A stretch of DNA of 5,162 bases from contig JACZSS010000260.1 of the NCBI GenBank assembly GCA_022574115.1, positions 1-5,162 of the forward strand, read 5' to 3'. Every line of letters starts with the position of its first letter. The first letter of the stretch is position 1. This stretch comes from Candidatus Heimdallarchaeota archaeon (GTDB lineage: Archaea; Asgardarchaeota; Heimdallarchaeia; Heimdallarchaeales; Kariarchaeaceae). Shown piece by piece: positions 1 to 5,162 of this stretch. Under the pieces are notes generated by a model. That model ran no database searches, had not been told where the DNA came from, and was given only the letters and a program-made list of their open reading frames with translations. The position numbers were made by a program, and so were the translations under genes.

Positions 1-455
1 GAAAAGCGCATCACATGACCACGTCGAATGAATGACTTTTCGAGGAAAAATACGCCAGCCGCAAGCACAAAAATAAGTGGATTTTGCAAGAGGGCAAAAA
101 TGAAGGCCCATATCGCGGGTAGTATCAAAAATGTGATGATTCCATATGATCTGAATTCAAGATCCGTTTTCTCGATCGAATCTTTGTAATTGAGATCGTC
201 CGAATCATCATTTGATTTCTTCCCTACTTGATCCGAAGACGTTCGATCAACTGGTCTGTCAGTTTTAGCATCGTTAACGACGGTACTCGCTACGCGATCA
301 ACTGCTATCTCGGGAGGATCAACCGGATCAGGCGTATCGTGACCCTGGTTCTTTGGTTCATCACCCATTTCATCAGTTTGAGGCAAATTCTTGTCGCCTG
401 AATTTGGGAATTTATCATTATCTAAAGGATCCGGTTTGTGTGGGTCTTCGCTCAT
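1..455 (-). CDS. Membrane protein with acidic disordered N-terminus, partial (runs off the window)
   Basis: The minus strand reads open from an ATG at 455 to the window edge, giving 151 complete codons without a stop; the C-terminus lies outside. Residues 1-99 are strongly hydrophilic, rich in Asp, Pro, Asn and Lys (for example DTPDPVDPPE near residues 40-49), and look disordered. Two hydrophobic segments follow: about 105-123 (GIITFLILPAIWAFIFALL) and about 126-138 (PLIFVLAAGVFFL). A basic stretch comes next (SFIRRGH, 141-147). A TATA-like box lies 28-34 bases before the ATG and no Shine-Dalgarno is visible. I do not recognise the family. Without a signal peptide the acidic head is probably cytoplasmic, with the segments forming a hairpin, but this is inference. 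Its base composition is fairly GC-rich locally and unusually dense in GATC. The reading frame is well supported; the function is unknown. Confidence 0.72.
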   Translation of the reverse strand, partial: MSEDPHKPDPLDNDKFPNSGDKNLPQTDEMGDEPKNQGHDTPDPVDPPEIAVDRVASTVVNDAKTDRPVDRTSSDQVGKKSNDDSDDLNYKDSIEKTDLEFRSYGIITFLILPAIWAFIFALLQNPLIFVLAAGVFFLEKSFIRRGHVMRF

Positions 456-482
456 ATACGTCAATTTAACAACAATTTGTGG

Positions 483-489
483 TTTAAAA
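483..489 (-). promoter_or_regulatory. TATA-like box for the leftmost membrane-protein gene
   Basis: On the minus strand this reads TTTTAAA, 28-34 bases before the ATG at 455. That spacing fits an archaeal TATA box serving a transcript with little or no leader. In AT-rich DNA such a match is weak evidence on its own. Confidence 0.3.
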
Positions 490-496
490 TCTGTTT

Positions 497-524
497 CTAG
501 TTCAAATTGGTTAATTTGAGCTAG
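497..524. repeat. 12-bp inverted repeat with 4-base loop (possible operator or hairpin)
   Basis: CTAGTTCAAATT (497-508) and AATTTGAGCTAG (513-524) are inverted copies with one mismatched pair (501/520), which would be a G-U wobble in a plus-strand RNA. The loop is GGTT. It lies in the 456-611 gap between two minus-strand genes, just upstream (in transcription direction) of the TATA-like box at 483-489. That is where an archaeal activator or regulator could bind. It is not followed by a clear T-run on either strand, so a terminator role is less likely. The rest of the 456-611 gap shows no convincing gene. Confidence 0.45.
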
Positions 525-611
525 TTAGAGGAGTAATTTTCCATCGAGACTAGCTTGGCTCTAATTCAGATAAATGAATAATGTTTATGTGCATTTGTTG
601 ATGAAAGATAT

Positions 612-794
612 TCAGGTTAAAACCCTGATTGAACACTCAATGCGATAAAATATTGCTCTTGCCACTCCAAATTGCTCAATGATCTGATTAACTGTTTGAT
701 GATGATATTCTGATTGAGGATCTGATCGATCCTCAATCTTCTCAACAAGAGAAATAAATTGGTTTGTTTCAAGAATCCTCGAGACATTTGACAT
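612..794 (-). CDS. Small helix-turn-helix protein (60 aa), possibly a transposase or recombinase fragment
   Basis: The ORF starts at ATG 794, six bases after an in-frame stop, so the start is fixed, and it ends with TGA. Residues 34-53 (TVNQIIEQFGVARAIFYRIE) match a helix-turn-helix: a first helix, the FGV turn at 42-44, and a recognition helix with the FYR ending seen in resolvase and transposase DNA-binding domains. The protein stops eight residues after the helix, so there is no catalytic domain. It is either a compact DNA-binding protein or the stump of a mobile-element gene. The 30 residues before the motif are charged and unassigned. A TATA-like element lies 25-32 bases upstream of the start, and a perfect inverted repeat falls within codons 19-28. 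I cannot tell a working gene from a remnant. Confidence 0.42.
   Translation of the reverse strand: MSNVSRILETNQFISLVEKIEDRSDPQSEYHHQTVNQIIEQFGVARAIFYRIECSIRVLT
712..738. repeat. Perfect 11-bp inverted repeat with 5-base spacer
   Basis: GATTGAGGATC (712-722) and GATCCTCAATC (728-738) are exact reverse complements around TGATC. The element lies inside the small helix-turn-helix ORF, where it encodes about residues 19-28 (IEDRSDPQ and neighbours). The 11-5-11 layout is the size of a dimeric regulator or recombinase binding site, but its sequence is not one I can match to a known dif-type site. It could also be chance within coding DNA. Confidence 0.5.
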
Positions 795-818
795 TAGCTA
801 GTCATATTATCCAGATAT

Positions 819-826
819 TACATAAA
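819..826 (-). promoter_or_regulatory. TATA-like box for the small helix-turn-helix ORF
   Basis: On the minus strand this reads TTTATGTA, 25-32 bases before the ATG at 794. It fits an archaeal TATA box for a leaderless transcript. The evidence is sequence and spacing only. Confidence 0.27.
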
Positions 827-964
827 CTAGAAGTAGGATCGCTTGATTTTGATTTGTTGAAGAAAAAAATCGAACGAATCCTACAACGCCAACTTAGGGT
901 TGATAATCGATGATGCTTCAGAACAGCGATCAATCGATATTTTCTACACCTTATTGGTGAAAAA

Positions 965-972
965 TTTTTTAG
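965..972 (+). promoter_or_regulatory. TATA-like box for the MBL-fold hydrolase gene
   Basis: TTTTTTAG lies 23-30 bases before the ATG at 995, right after a run of five A. The spacing suits a leaderless archaeal start. It would let the hydrolase be transcribed on its own whether or not the upstream remnant is expressed. Confidence 0.3.
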
Positions 973-994
973 ATCTTACTAGTTCTGACATAAT

Positions 995-1945
995 ATGAAT
1001 GGTGAAATCAATCTAAAATCAGCGGATTCTGTTGAAATTACCACAATAATGGATAATTCACTAGATATTTTAATGACAAACACCGAGAATGTAATCCGAT
1101 TCCAAATTGGACCAGAATTATTTGAAAAAACATTACCAATTGCTGAACATGGATTTTCTGTTTTGGTTGATATCAAATTCGGAAACCTCAGTCGTCGACT
1201 TCTCTTTGATACTGGCGTATCGAAGGAAGGGATATTAAAAAATATGGAAGTTATGGGAATTGATCCTGGGACGATAGATGCAATCGTATTAAGTCACGGT
1301 CACACCGATCATGCTATGGGAATTTTAGGATTTCTTGAAATATCAGGTCGAAAAGGACTCCCGTTAATCATACATCCTGACGCCTATCTGCCCAGAAAAA
1401 TAATTTTACCGACTGGTTTAGAAATTAATATCCCACCTCCCAAACGTGATGAATTGATGGATATGGAAATTGAATTAATTGAATCTGCAGGCCCATCGAT
1501 GTTATTTGATGAAATTTCTTTAGTATCAGGTGAAGTTTCAAGAACAACAGAGTTTGAAAAAGGATTTCCAATTCACTACTCAAAGAGGAATGGTGTGTGG
1601 GTATCAGATCCAGTTATAAGTGATGATCAGTGCCTCATTGTCAACGTCAGAAATAAAGGACTAGTCATCATAACTGGATGCGGTCATGCAGGGATAATCA
1701 ATATCATTAGGAATGCACGGAAAATAACTGGAGTTGAAAAAGTGTTTTTTGTAATGGGTGGATTTCATTTGAGTGGCGCGATTTTTGAAAAAATAATTGA
1801 TCCCACAATATTTGAATTAACTAAAATCGATCCTAGATTTATCGTCCCAGGTCATTGTACGGGCTATGTTGCTCAACATAAAATAGCTCACAAATTACCC
1901 AAAGCATTTATTCAAAATAGCGTAGGTACTAAATTTGTTATATGA
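995..1945 (+). CDS. DHPS-like metallo-beta-lactamase-fold metal-dependent hydrolase
   Basis: This is a 316-residue, probably cytoplasmic, metal-dependent hydrolase of the COG1237 type, often annotated as 7,8-dihydropterin-6-yl-methyl-aminobenzene-phosphate synthase-like. The metal site is complete: SHGHTDH at 100-106 (H101, H103, D105, H106), H231 in GCGHAG (228-233), and H258 in GGFH (255-258) or H287 in GHCTG (286-290). FDTG at 71-74 is the usual strand-turn before the first motif. The tail GHCTG... NSVGTKFVI is typical of this family, so the protein is full length. The ATG at 995 is preferred over Met19 because the first core strand (EITTIMDN, 14-21) would otherwise be lost. No Shine-Dalgarno is seen; a TATA-like box sits at -30. 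The start overlaps the stop of a possible upstream remnant (ATGA). GC is low (about 28-35% in the segments counted). The fold is secure; the pterin-related name is homology only and the substrate is unknown. Confidence 0.93.
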   Translation: MNGEINLKSADSVEITTIMDNSLDILMTNTENVIRFQIGPELFEKTLPIAEHGFSVLVDIKFGNLSRRLLFDTGVSKEGILKNMEVMGIDPGTIDAIVLSHGHTDHAMGILGFLEISGRKGLPLIIHPDAYLPRKIILPTGLEINIPPPKRDELMDMEIELIESAGPSMLFDEISLVSGEVSRTTEFEKGFPIHYSKRNGVWVSDPVISDDQCLIVNVRNKGLVIITGCGHAGIINIIRNARKITGVEKVFFVMGGFHLSGAIFEKIIDPTIFELTKIDPRFIVPGHCTGYVAQHKIAHKLPKAFIQNSVGTKFVI

Positions 1946-1987
1946 TTGATTGAATTTGGTTCAGGCAAGTCTCGATTCATGTCTAAT

Positions 1988-3592
1988 TTAAGCGGATTCG
2001 ACTTTTTGCTCCGTTACTTGCTGTTCCATTTCATCCCGAAGAACTCGTTTGAGGATTTTGCCGGTAGCATTCATTGGTAATTCCTTTTTGATGAATACTT
2101 TTCTTGGGTACTTGTACGAGGCCATCTCATTCTTACTCCATTCAATTAATTCTTCTGGTGAAGCAGTCTGACCCTCTTTTAGAATAATGAACGCTGTTAC
2201 TTCTTCTCCATACTCCTCATTTGGCTCTCCCACTACTGCAACCAAGGAAACAGCTGGGTGTGTCATCAGCACGTCTTCTATTTCTCGCGGGTATACATTG
2301 AATCCTCCTCTGAGAATCATATCCTTGAGACGGTCTACAATATAATAATAGCCCTTTTCATCCTTGCGACCAAGATCACCTGAATGGAACCAACCACCTT
2401 GGAAAGCTTCTGCAGTTGCTTCAGGCTTGTTGTAGTAACCTTTCATGATGTTGTGTCCACGGATAAGGATCTCACCGATATCACCCTGAGGAACGGCTTT
2501 GCCATTCTCATCAGCAATCATCATTTCCACACCTTGGATCGGAACACCTATTGACCCGGGAACTTTCTCCAAATCCATTCTTGAAAAACTAGCAACCGGA
2601 GAAGTCTCAGATAATCCATATCCTTCTAGGATTTTTATTTTGTATTTTTCTTCGAACGCATTCATCACTTCAACCGGCATGGATGATCCGCCTGATGCAC
2701 CGAGTCTAAAATTTTTAGCAATTTTTTCGAGATCATATTTATCCGCATCAGGATAATTCAAGAGTGCCCAGTACATAGTCGGTACACCTGCAAACAGGGT
2801 AACGTTCTCATCTTGCATTGCCTGAAGTGCATCACCGGGGTCAAATCGAGCCAGTAAAACTAATGTACTACCAACTAGGAAGCCTGCATTCATCTGACAT
2901 GTTTGACCAAAACTATGGAACAAAGGCAGTGCCACTAGGTGAATATCATCTGGTGATGTTCGAAACAGCCCCTGATTGACCAGACAATTATCGTAAATAT
3001 TGGAATGTGTCAGTTCTGCGCCCTTTGCTAATCCAGTTGTCCCCGATGTGTACAGGATCACTGCACCATCCTCCCTATTGGTAGCTACAGATTCAAAAGT
3101 TGTTGATTTGTCACCCATCATACTACTCATGATTGCGGCTCCTTCGATGGGAGAAGCTACTCCTGGAGGAGTGATGATCCAAAAATTGGTACAGGCTTCA
3201 ACTTCATTAAAAGCGGGCCAACCTTCTTGAGCCATTGGTAGTTCCTCCGTTCCAACAAAACAGAAATATGCTTTACTATCTGAATCTTTGAGATGATAAG
3301 TAATCTCTCGCTTTTTGAGAAGTACATTGAGAGGAACAACGGTTGCTCCAATTTTCAGTATCGCATAATATACCATTGGAAAATACGGCAGATTAGGACA
3401 GGATAAGGCAACTTTGTCACCACGTCCAATGTCATGTTCTTTCAGACCATTGGCAATTTGATTCACCATTCCGTCCAACTGTGCGTAGGTGAGACGGGTT
3501 TCCCCAAAGACTATTGCAGTCTTATTAGGATAATTCATGGCGCTATCTTCTAACACGCTTGCCAAATTCAATTTGGTTACGAGATTCGACAT
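1988..3592 (-). CDS. Long-chain fatty acid-CoA ligase (FadD-type AMP-forming acyl-CoA synthetase)
   Basis: This 534-residue adenylate-forming enzyme would activate a carboxylic acid to acyl-AMP and then acyl-CoA, feeding beta-oxidation or lipid use. All core motifs are in order: the AMP-binding loop YTSGTTGLAKG (181-191), PLFHSFG (223-229), GASGGSSMP (298-306), EGYGLSET (323-330), HSGDLG (403-408), the hinge DRLKDMILRGG (420-430) with FNVYPREIE (431-439), and the C-terminal NATGKILK with catalytic Lys512. Length is normal and no membrane segment or signal is present, so it is cytoplasmic. The loop has Ala where Pro is usual (LAKG for xPKG), a tolerated variant. Chain length cannot be read from the sequence. 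The gene is convergent with the MBL-fold gene (42-base gap) and lies 70 bases downstream of the decayed surface-protein gene. GC is mostly 45-52% in segments counted, against about 32% in the MBL-fold gene, and the motif style is bacterial-like, so it may have been transferred. Confidence 0.95.
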   Translation of the reverse strand: MSNLVTKLNLASVLEDSAMNYPNKTAIVFGETRLTYAQLDGMVNQIANGLKEHDIGRGDKVALSCPNLPYFPMVYYAILKIGATVVPLNVLLKKREITYHLKDSDSKAYFCFVGTEELPMAQEGWPAFNEVEACTNFWIITPPGVASPIEGAAIMSSMMGDKSTTFESVATNREDGAVILYTSGTTGLAKGAELTHSNIYDNCLVNQGLFRTSPDDIHLVALPLFHSFGQTCQMNAGFLVGSTLVLLARFDPGDALQAMQDENVTLFAGVPTMYWALLNYPDADKYDLEKIAKNFRLGASGGSSMPVEVMNAFEEKYKIKILEGYGLSETSPVASFSRMDLEKVPGSIGVPIQGVEMMIADENGKAVPQGDIGEILIRGHNIMKGYYNKPEATAEAFQGGWFHSGDLGRKDEKGYYYIVDRLKDMILRGGFNVYPREIEDVLMTHPAVSLVAVVGEPNEEYGEEVTAFIILKEGQTASPEELIEWSKNEMASYKYPRKVFIKKELPMNATGKILKRVLRDEMEQQVTEQKVESA

Positions 3593-3613
3593 GAATCCAG
3601 CTGATACGTACTA

Positions 3614-3621
3614 ATTCTAAA
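3614..3621 (-). promoter_or_regulatory. TATA-like box for the acyl-CoA synthetase gene
   Basis: On the minus strand this reads TTTAGAAT, 22-29 bases before the ATG at 3592. It fits an archaeal leaderless promoter and gives the synthetase its own start independent of the decayed gene upstream. It is a weak match supported by spacing only. Confidence 0.28.
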
Positions 3622-3662
3622 GGATTTTTGGTACGAAAGATTAATTTGCAACCCAAATTTAT

Positions 3663-4496
3663 TCAAAGTTTTTGATTGTCATATTTTTTTCGAGTAAAAT
3701 TAATTACTGCAATGGACATTAGTCCAAATATCATTGCCACAGCATTCACACCTGATGAAGCAGGATTCGAAGTCTCTGTTTCTGATGCAGAAGTGGTTGT
3801 TGAATCGGTACTCGATGTTATTGTATCTGATGGAGAAGAGGTTGATGTGTCATCAGATTTTGTAGCATCAGAAATATTAGTTGAAATGATGGTTTCAATG
3901 GTAAAGCTAAGTGAAATAACTTCAATATTCGTCCCTTCCGTATCCTTAGCTACAACTTTAATTAAATAATCTCCATTGCTTACGGTGGTTGTATCCCAAT
4001 CAAAAGTTGTGGTTGTCAGGTCACTTGCTAGAAGCTCCCACGTGGTTCCGTTATCGCTTGAAAAATACAATTCGTACAGGACCTCGTGTCCCACAAGAAT
4101 CGGTAGTTTTTGTCCATGAGAGGGTAATTATTCCTTATTGGACACCGCTCGGACTATTAAGAAATAAAGATAGCTGGTGAGGTGAATTAGCAATTATATA
4201 TGTCCGATCATTATTTGTTTCTGTAATAAAACCTACTTCATCTGTAGCTTGAACTTTGAATTTGATCTTGGATCCATCCGATATTATGTTTGTGTCGAGA
4301 TTAAACTCAGGCTAGTTAGATTTGTTGTAAGTTGTGTCCATAAAGAACCACCATCATCTGAATAATGTAGAGAATAGATTATTTGATGCTCAAATGTGTC
4401 AATCGAACCACTCCATGAGATTTGTACAATACCGTCCAAAGTCAAGTTTTCATCAGTTGGAAACGTCGATCGATCGAGTCGACTCACAATCCAAAA
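3663..4496 (-). pseudogene. Decayed surface protein: two FN3/Ig-like repeats, Ser/Thr linker, membrane anchor
   Basis: Three consecutive minus-strand frames encode one broken protein. Copy 1 of a beta-sandwich domain begins near DGIVQISWSGSIDTF; copy 2 begins GIITLSWTKTTDS. The copies align without gaps over HQIIYSLHYSDDGG and HEVLYELYFSSDNG. The Trp codons of the two ISW/LSW motifs (4413-4415 and 4114-4116) are 299 bases apart, which is 100 codons less one base. Three lesions explain the frame changes: a missing base near 4305/4306 (restoring NLTSLSFNLDT against DLTTTTFDWDT), an in-frame TAA at 4135-4137, and an extra base near 4095. After copy 2 come a Ser/Thr/Asp-rich linker of about 46 residues, a hydrophobic segment (VNAVAMIFGLMSIAVINF) and a basic tail RKKYDNQKL, a typical C-terminal cell-surface anchor. 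No signal peptide or N-terminus is found before 4496; an in-frame TAA lies at 4497-4499. Several sequencing indels are an alternative, but the missing start favours true decay. The ancestral role was probably extracellular binding or scaffolding. Confidence 0.8.
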
Positions 4497-4542
4497 TTAC
4501 AGAGTTTCATCTTGACAAGTTTTGTAAGTCCAAAAGAGATGG

Positions 4543-4548
4543 TATAAT
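4543..4548 (+). promoter_or_regulatory. TATA box for the membrane winged-helix gene
   Basis: TATAAT lies 22-27 bases before the GTG at 4570, the spacing of a leaderless archaeal promoter. It supports GTG 4570 as the start, since no ATG is available in frame until residue 132. It sits in the short divergent gap between this gene and the head of the decayed surface-protein gene. Confidence 0.4.
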
Positions 4549-4569
4549 CAAAATCTTCTTTAGATTACG

Positions 4570-5082
4570 GTGTATATCAATACTATACTCACCCGTAGAA
4601 AAATTACCGCAATATTGATACCCTTAGTTGGCTTTATCGCGCTTGGTTCAATTTTCTATATTATTTTTGACATAATATTAGGAATAGGTGGTCCGGATGG
4701 CGCTGATCGCCCTGATGTGTTTATTTTAGTTCCAGTATTCCTATTTGGAGTAGGTACGTTTTCCGGTCTTTTAGCCTTTTATTATTATTATCCCGAAATT
4801 CGAAACCGACCTAATGTGGACGAATTGAAAGATAATCCCACGATTCTCGATGTTGTCAAATATATTTCAAACGGGGATGAAGTGCAAATCATTGATGCCA
4901 TTAGACAATTGGATAAGGGAGCCTATCAGTTTGAAATAACAAGTTTAACCGATCTCTCCCGAATGAAGGTACATAGGGTTATAAAACGGCTGGTTGATCG
5001 GGATATATTATTTAAGGAAGGTAACGGTCGAAATAGTAAAATTTACGTATCTGAGTGGATCCAACAAATTGGGGTAAATTGA
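4570..5082 (+). CDS. Membrane-anchored winged-helix transcriptional regulator
   Basis: The 170-residue protein has two membrane segments followed by a cytoplasmic DNA-binding domain. Positive residues RRK (9-11) precede the first segment (about 12-39, ITAILIPLVGFIALG onward). A short acidic outer loop (GGPDGADRPD, 40-49) leads to the second segment (about 50-74, ending in YYYY). The N-in topology puts the C-terminus inside. Residues about 91-165 form a winged helix: TILDVVKYISNGDEVQIIDA, a helix-turn-helix with recognition helix near SRMKVHRVIKRLVDRDIL (130-147), and a wing KEGNGRNSKIYVS (149-161). The start is GTG, chosen because the first membrane segment follows directly and a TATA box lies at -27. 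Such proteins are common in archaea and probably pass a membrane signal to DNA, but the signal and targets are unknown. The paired palindromes 28 bases downstream are candidate binding sites. Confidence 0.85.
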   Translation: MYINTILTRRKITAILIPLVGFIALGSIFYIIFDIILGIGGPDGADRPDVFILVPVFLFGVGTFSGLLAFYYYYPEIRNRPNVDELKDNPTILDVVKYISNGDEVQIIDAIRQLDKGAYQFEITSLTDLSRMKVHRVIKRLVDRDILFKEGNGRNSKIYVSEWIQQIGVN

Positions 5083-5109
5083 GCCTTCAGACCCTATAAT
5101 CTTGTCACC

Positions 5110-5126
5110 GTAACAGAAAATGTTAC
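5110..5126. promoter_or_regulatory. Palindromic operator-like site, copy 1
   Basis: GTAACAGAAAATGTTAC is a perfect 6-bp inverted repeat (GTAACA/TGTTAC) around a five-base A-rich spacer. It lies 10 bases after a TATAAT at 5095-5100, so if that is a promoter the palindrome would cover the transcription start, a position suited to repression. An ATG inside it (5120-5122) opens a frame that runs to the window edge, so it could also be the first codons of a new gene. Confidence 0.5.
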
Positions 5127-5141
5127 GATTATCTGATCAAG

Positions 5142-5158
5142 GTAACAAAAAATGTTAC
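5142..5158. promoter_or_regulatory. Palindromic operator-like site, copy 2
   Basis: GTAACAAAAAATGTTAC differs from copy 1 by one base in the spacer. The two copies start 32 bp apart, about three DNA helical turns, which would place two bound dimers on the same face. Both are beside the membrane winged-helix gene and may control it or the next gene, whose sequence is outside the window. A short tandem array cut off by the window edge is another possibility. Confidence 0.5.
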
Positions 5159-5162
5159 AATA

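Larger units (their letters stand above)
758..998 (+). pseudogene. Possible frameshifted gene remnant ahead of the MBL-fold gene
   Basis: Two protein-like plus-strand frames overlap here. The first is open from 758 (after TAA 755-757) to TGA 911-913 and includes LASHIIQILHKLEVGSLDF and a Lys/Arg-rich helix. The second is open from 861 to TGA 996-998 and includes LIIDDASEQRSIDIFY and ends LDLTSSDII. They overlap over 861-910, which contains a run of seven A at 863-869; loss of one A would join them into about 79 codons. The final TGA overlaps the ATG of the MBL-fold gene as ATGA, typical of translationally coupled neighbours. There is no ATG at the 5' end (only TTG at 764 or 788), and no family is recognised. 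It also overlaps the start of the minus-strand helix-turn-helix ORF. It may be the tail of a decayed regulator-like gene, or chance open frames in AT-rich DNA. Confidence 0.28.

Noticed and set aside
574..648. 25-codon plus-strand ORF starting ATG AAT AAT
   Set aside because: Very short, no recognisable motif or promoter spacing, and its 3' end overlaps the minus-strand helix-turn-helix ORF.
1946..1987. Shared terminator between the convergent genes
   Set aside because: No stable stem and no clear T-run on either strand in the 42-base gap.
2499..3230. Plus-strand ORFs of 85 and 76 codons
   Set aside because: Antisense shadows inside the acyl-CoA synthetase gene, whose motifs are complete.
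3676..3969. 97-codon plus-strand ORF rich in Val, Ser and Asp
   Set aside because: It is the antisense shadow of the Ser/Thr-rich linker and domain copy 2; repetitive Ser/Thr codons leave the opposite strand open.
4466..4485. Back-to-back palindromes TCGATCGATCGA and GAGTCGACTC as a regulatory site
   Set aside because: They lie within the coding remnant of the decayed gene (Arg-Leu-Asp-Arg-Ser codons) and are simple GATC/TCGA repeats; noted only under GATC density.
4334..4618. 94-codon plus-strand ORF
   Set aside because: It lies antisense to the decayed domain copy and out of frame with the start of the winged-helix gene; the minus-strand domain homology and the membrane winged-helix frame explain this DNA better.
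5110..5158. Start of a CRISPR array
   Set aside because: Only two 17-bp units with a 15-bp gap; CRISPR repeats and spacers are longer. The perfect dyads fit operator sites better.

Overview
This 5.2-kb AT-rich stretch carries mostly single genes on alternating strands, not one operon. It is most likely archaeal. The translation starts have no Shine-Dalgarno signal, and five genes have a TATA-like element 22-35 bases before the start codon, as expected for leaderless archaeal transcripts. The protein types also fit: a DHPS-like metallo-beta-lactamase-fold hydrolase, a two-pass membrane winged-helix protein, and a surface protein with W-rich beta-sandwich repeats, a Ser/Thr linker and a C-terminal membrane anchor. 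The surface-protein style resembles Asgard archaea, but that placement is inference.

Layout. Positions 1-455 (minus) hold the N-terminal 151 residues of an unrecognised protein with a long acidic, Pro/Asp-rich disordered head and two membrane segments; it runs off the window. Its upstream region (456-611) has a TATA-like box and a 12-bp hairpin palindrome but no convincing gene. Positions 612-794 (minus) encode a 60-residue helix-turn-helix protein or fragment that contains a perfect 11-5-11 inverted repeat. From 758 to 998 (plus) there is a possible frameshifted gene remnant, whose stop overlaps the start of the next gene as ATGA. Positions 995-1945 (plus) encode the metal-dependent MBL-fold hydrolase. 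Converging on it, 1988-3592 (minus) encodes a full-length acyl-CoA synthetase of FadD type, clearly richer in GC than its neighbours.

Upstream of the synthetase on the same strand, 3663-4496 (minus) is a decayed surface-protein gene. Its two about 100-residue domain copies, Ser/Thr linker and membrane anchor are still readable, but they are broken by one missing base, one extra base and one in-frame stop, and the N-terminus is missing. Diverging from it, 4570-5082 (plus) encodes a membrane-anchored winged-helix regulator with a GTG start. The window ends with two nearly identical palindromes, GTAACA-N5-TGTTAC, 32 bp apart, which look like paired operator sites for the next gene or for the regulator.

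The genes do not form an obvious pathway. The acyl-CoA synthetase points to activation of fatty or other carboxylic acids. The hydrolase's substrate cannot be read from the sequence. I see no clear novel multi-gene system. The strongest points for a second look are the exactly mappable decay of the surface-protein gene and the paired palindromes beside the membrane-bound winged-helix gene.
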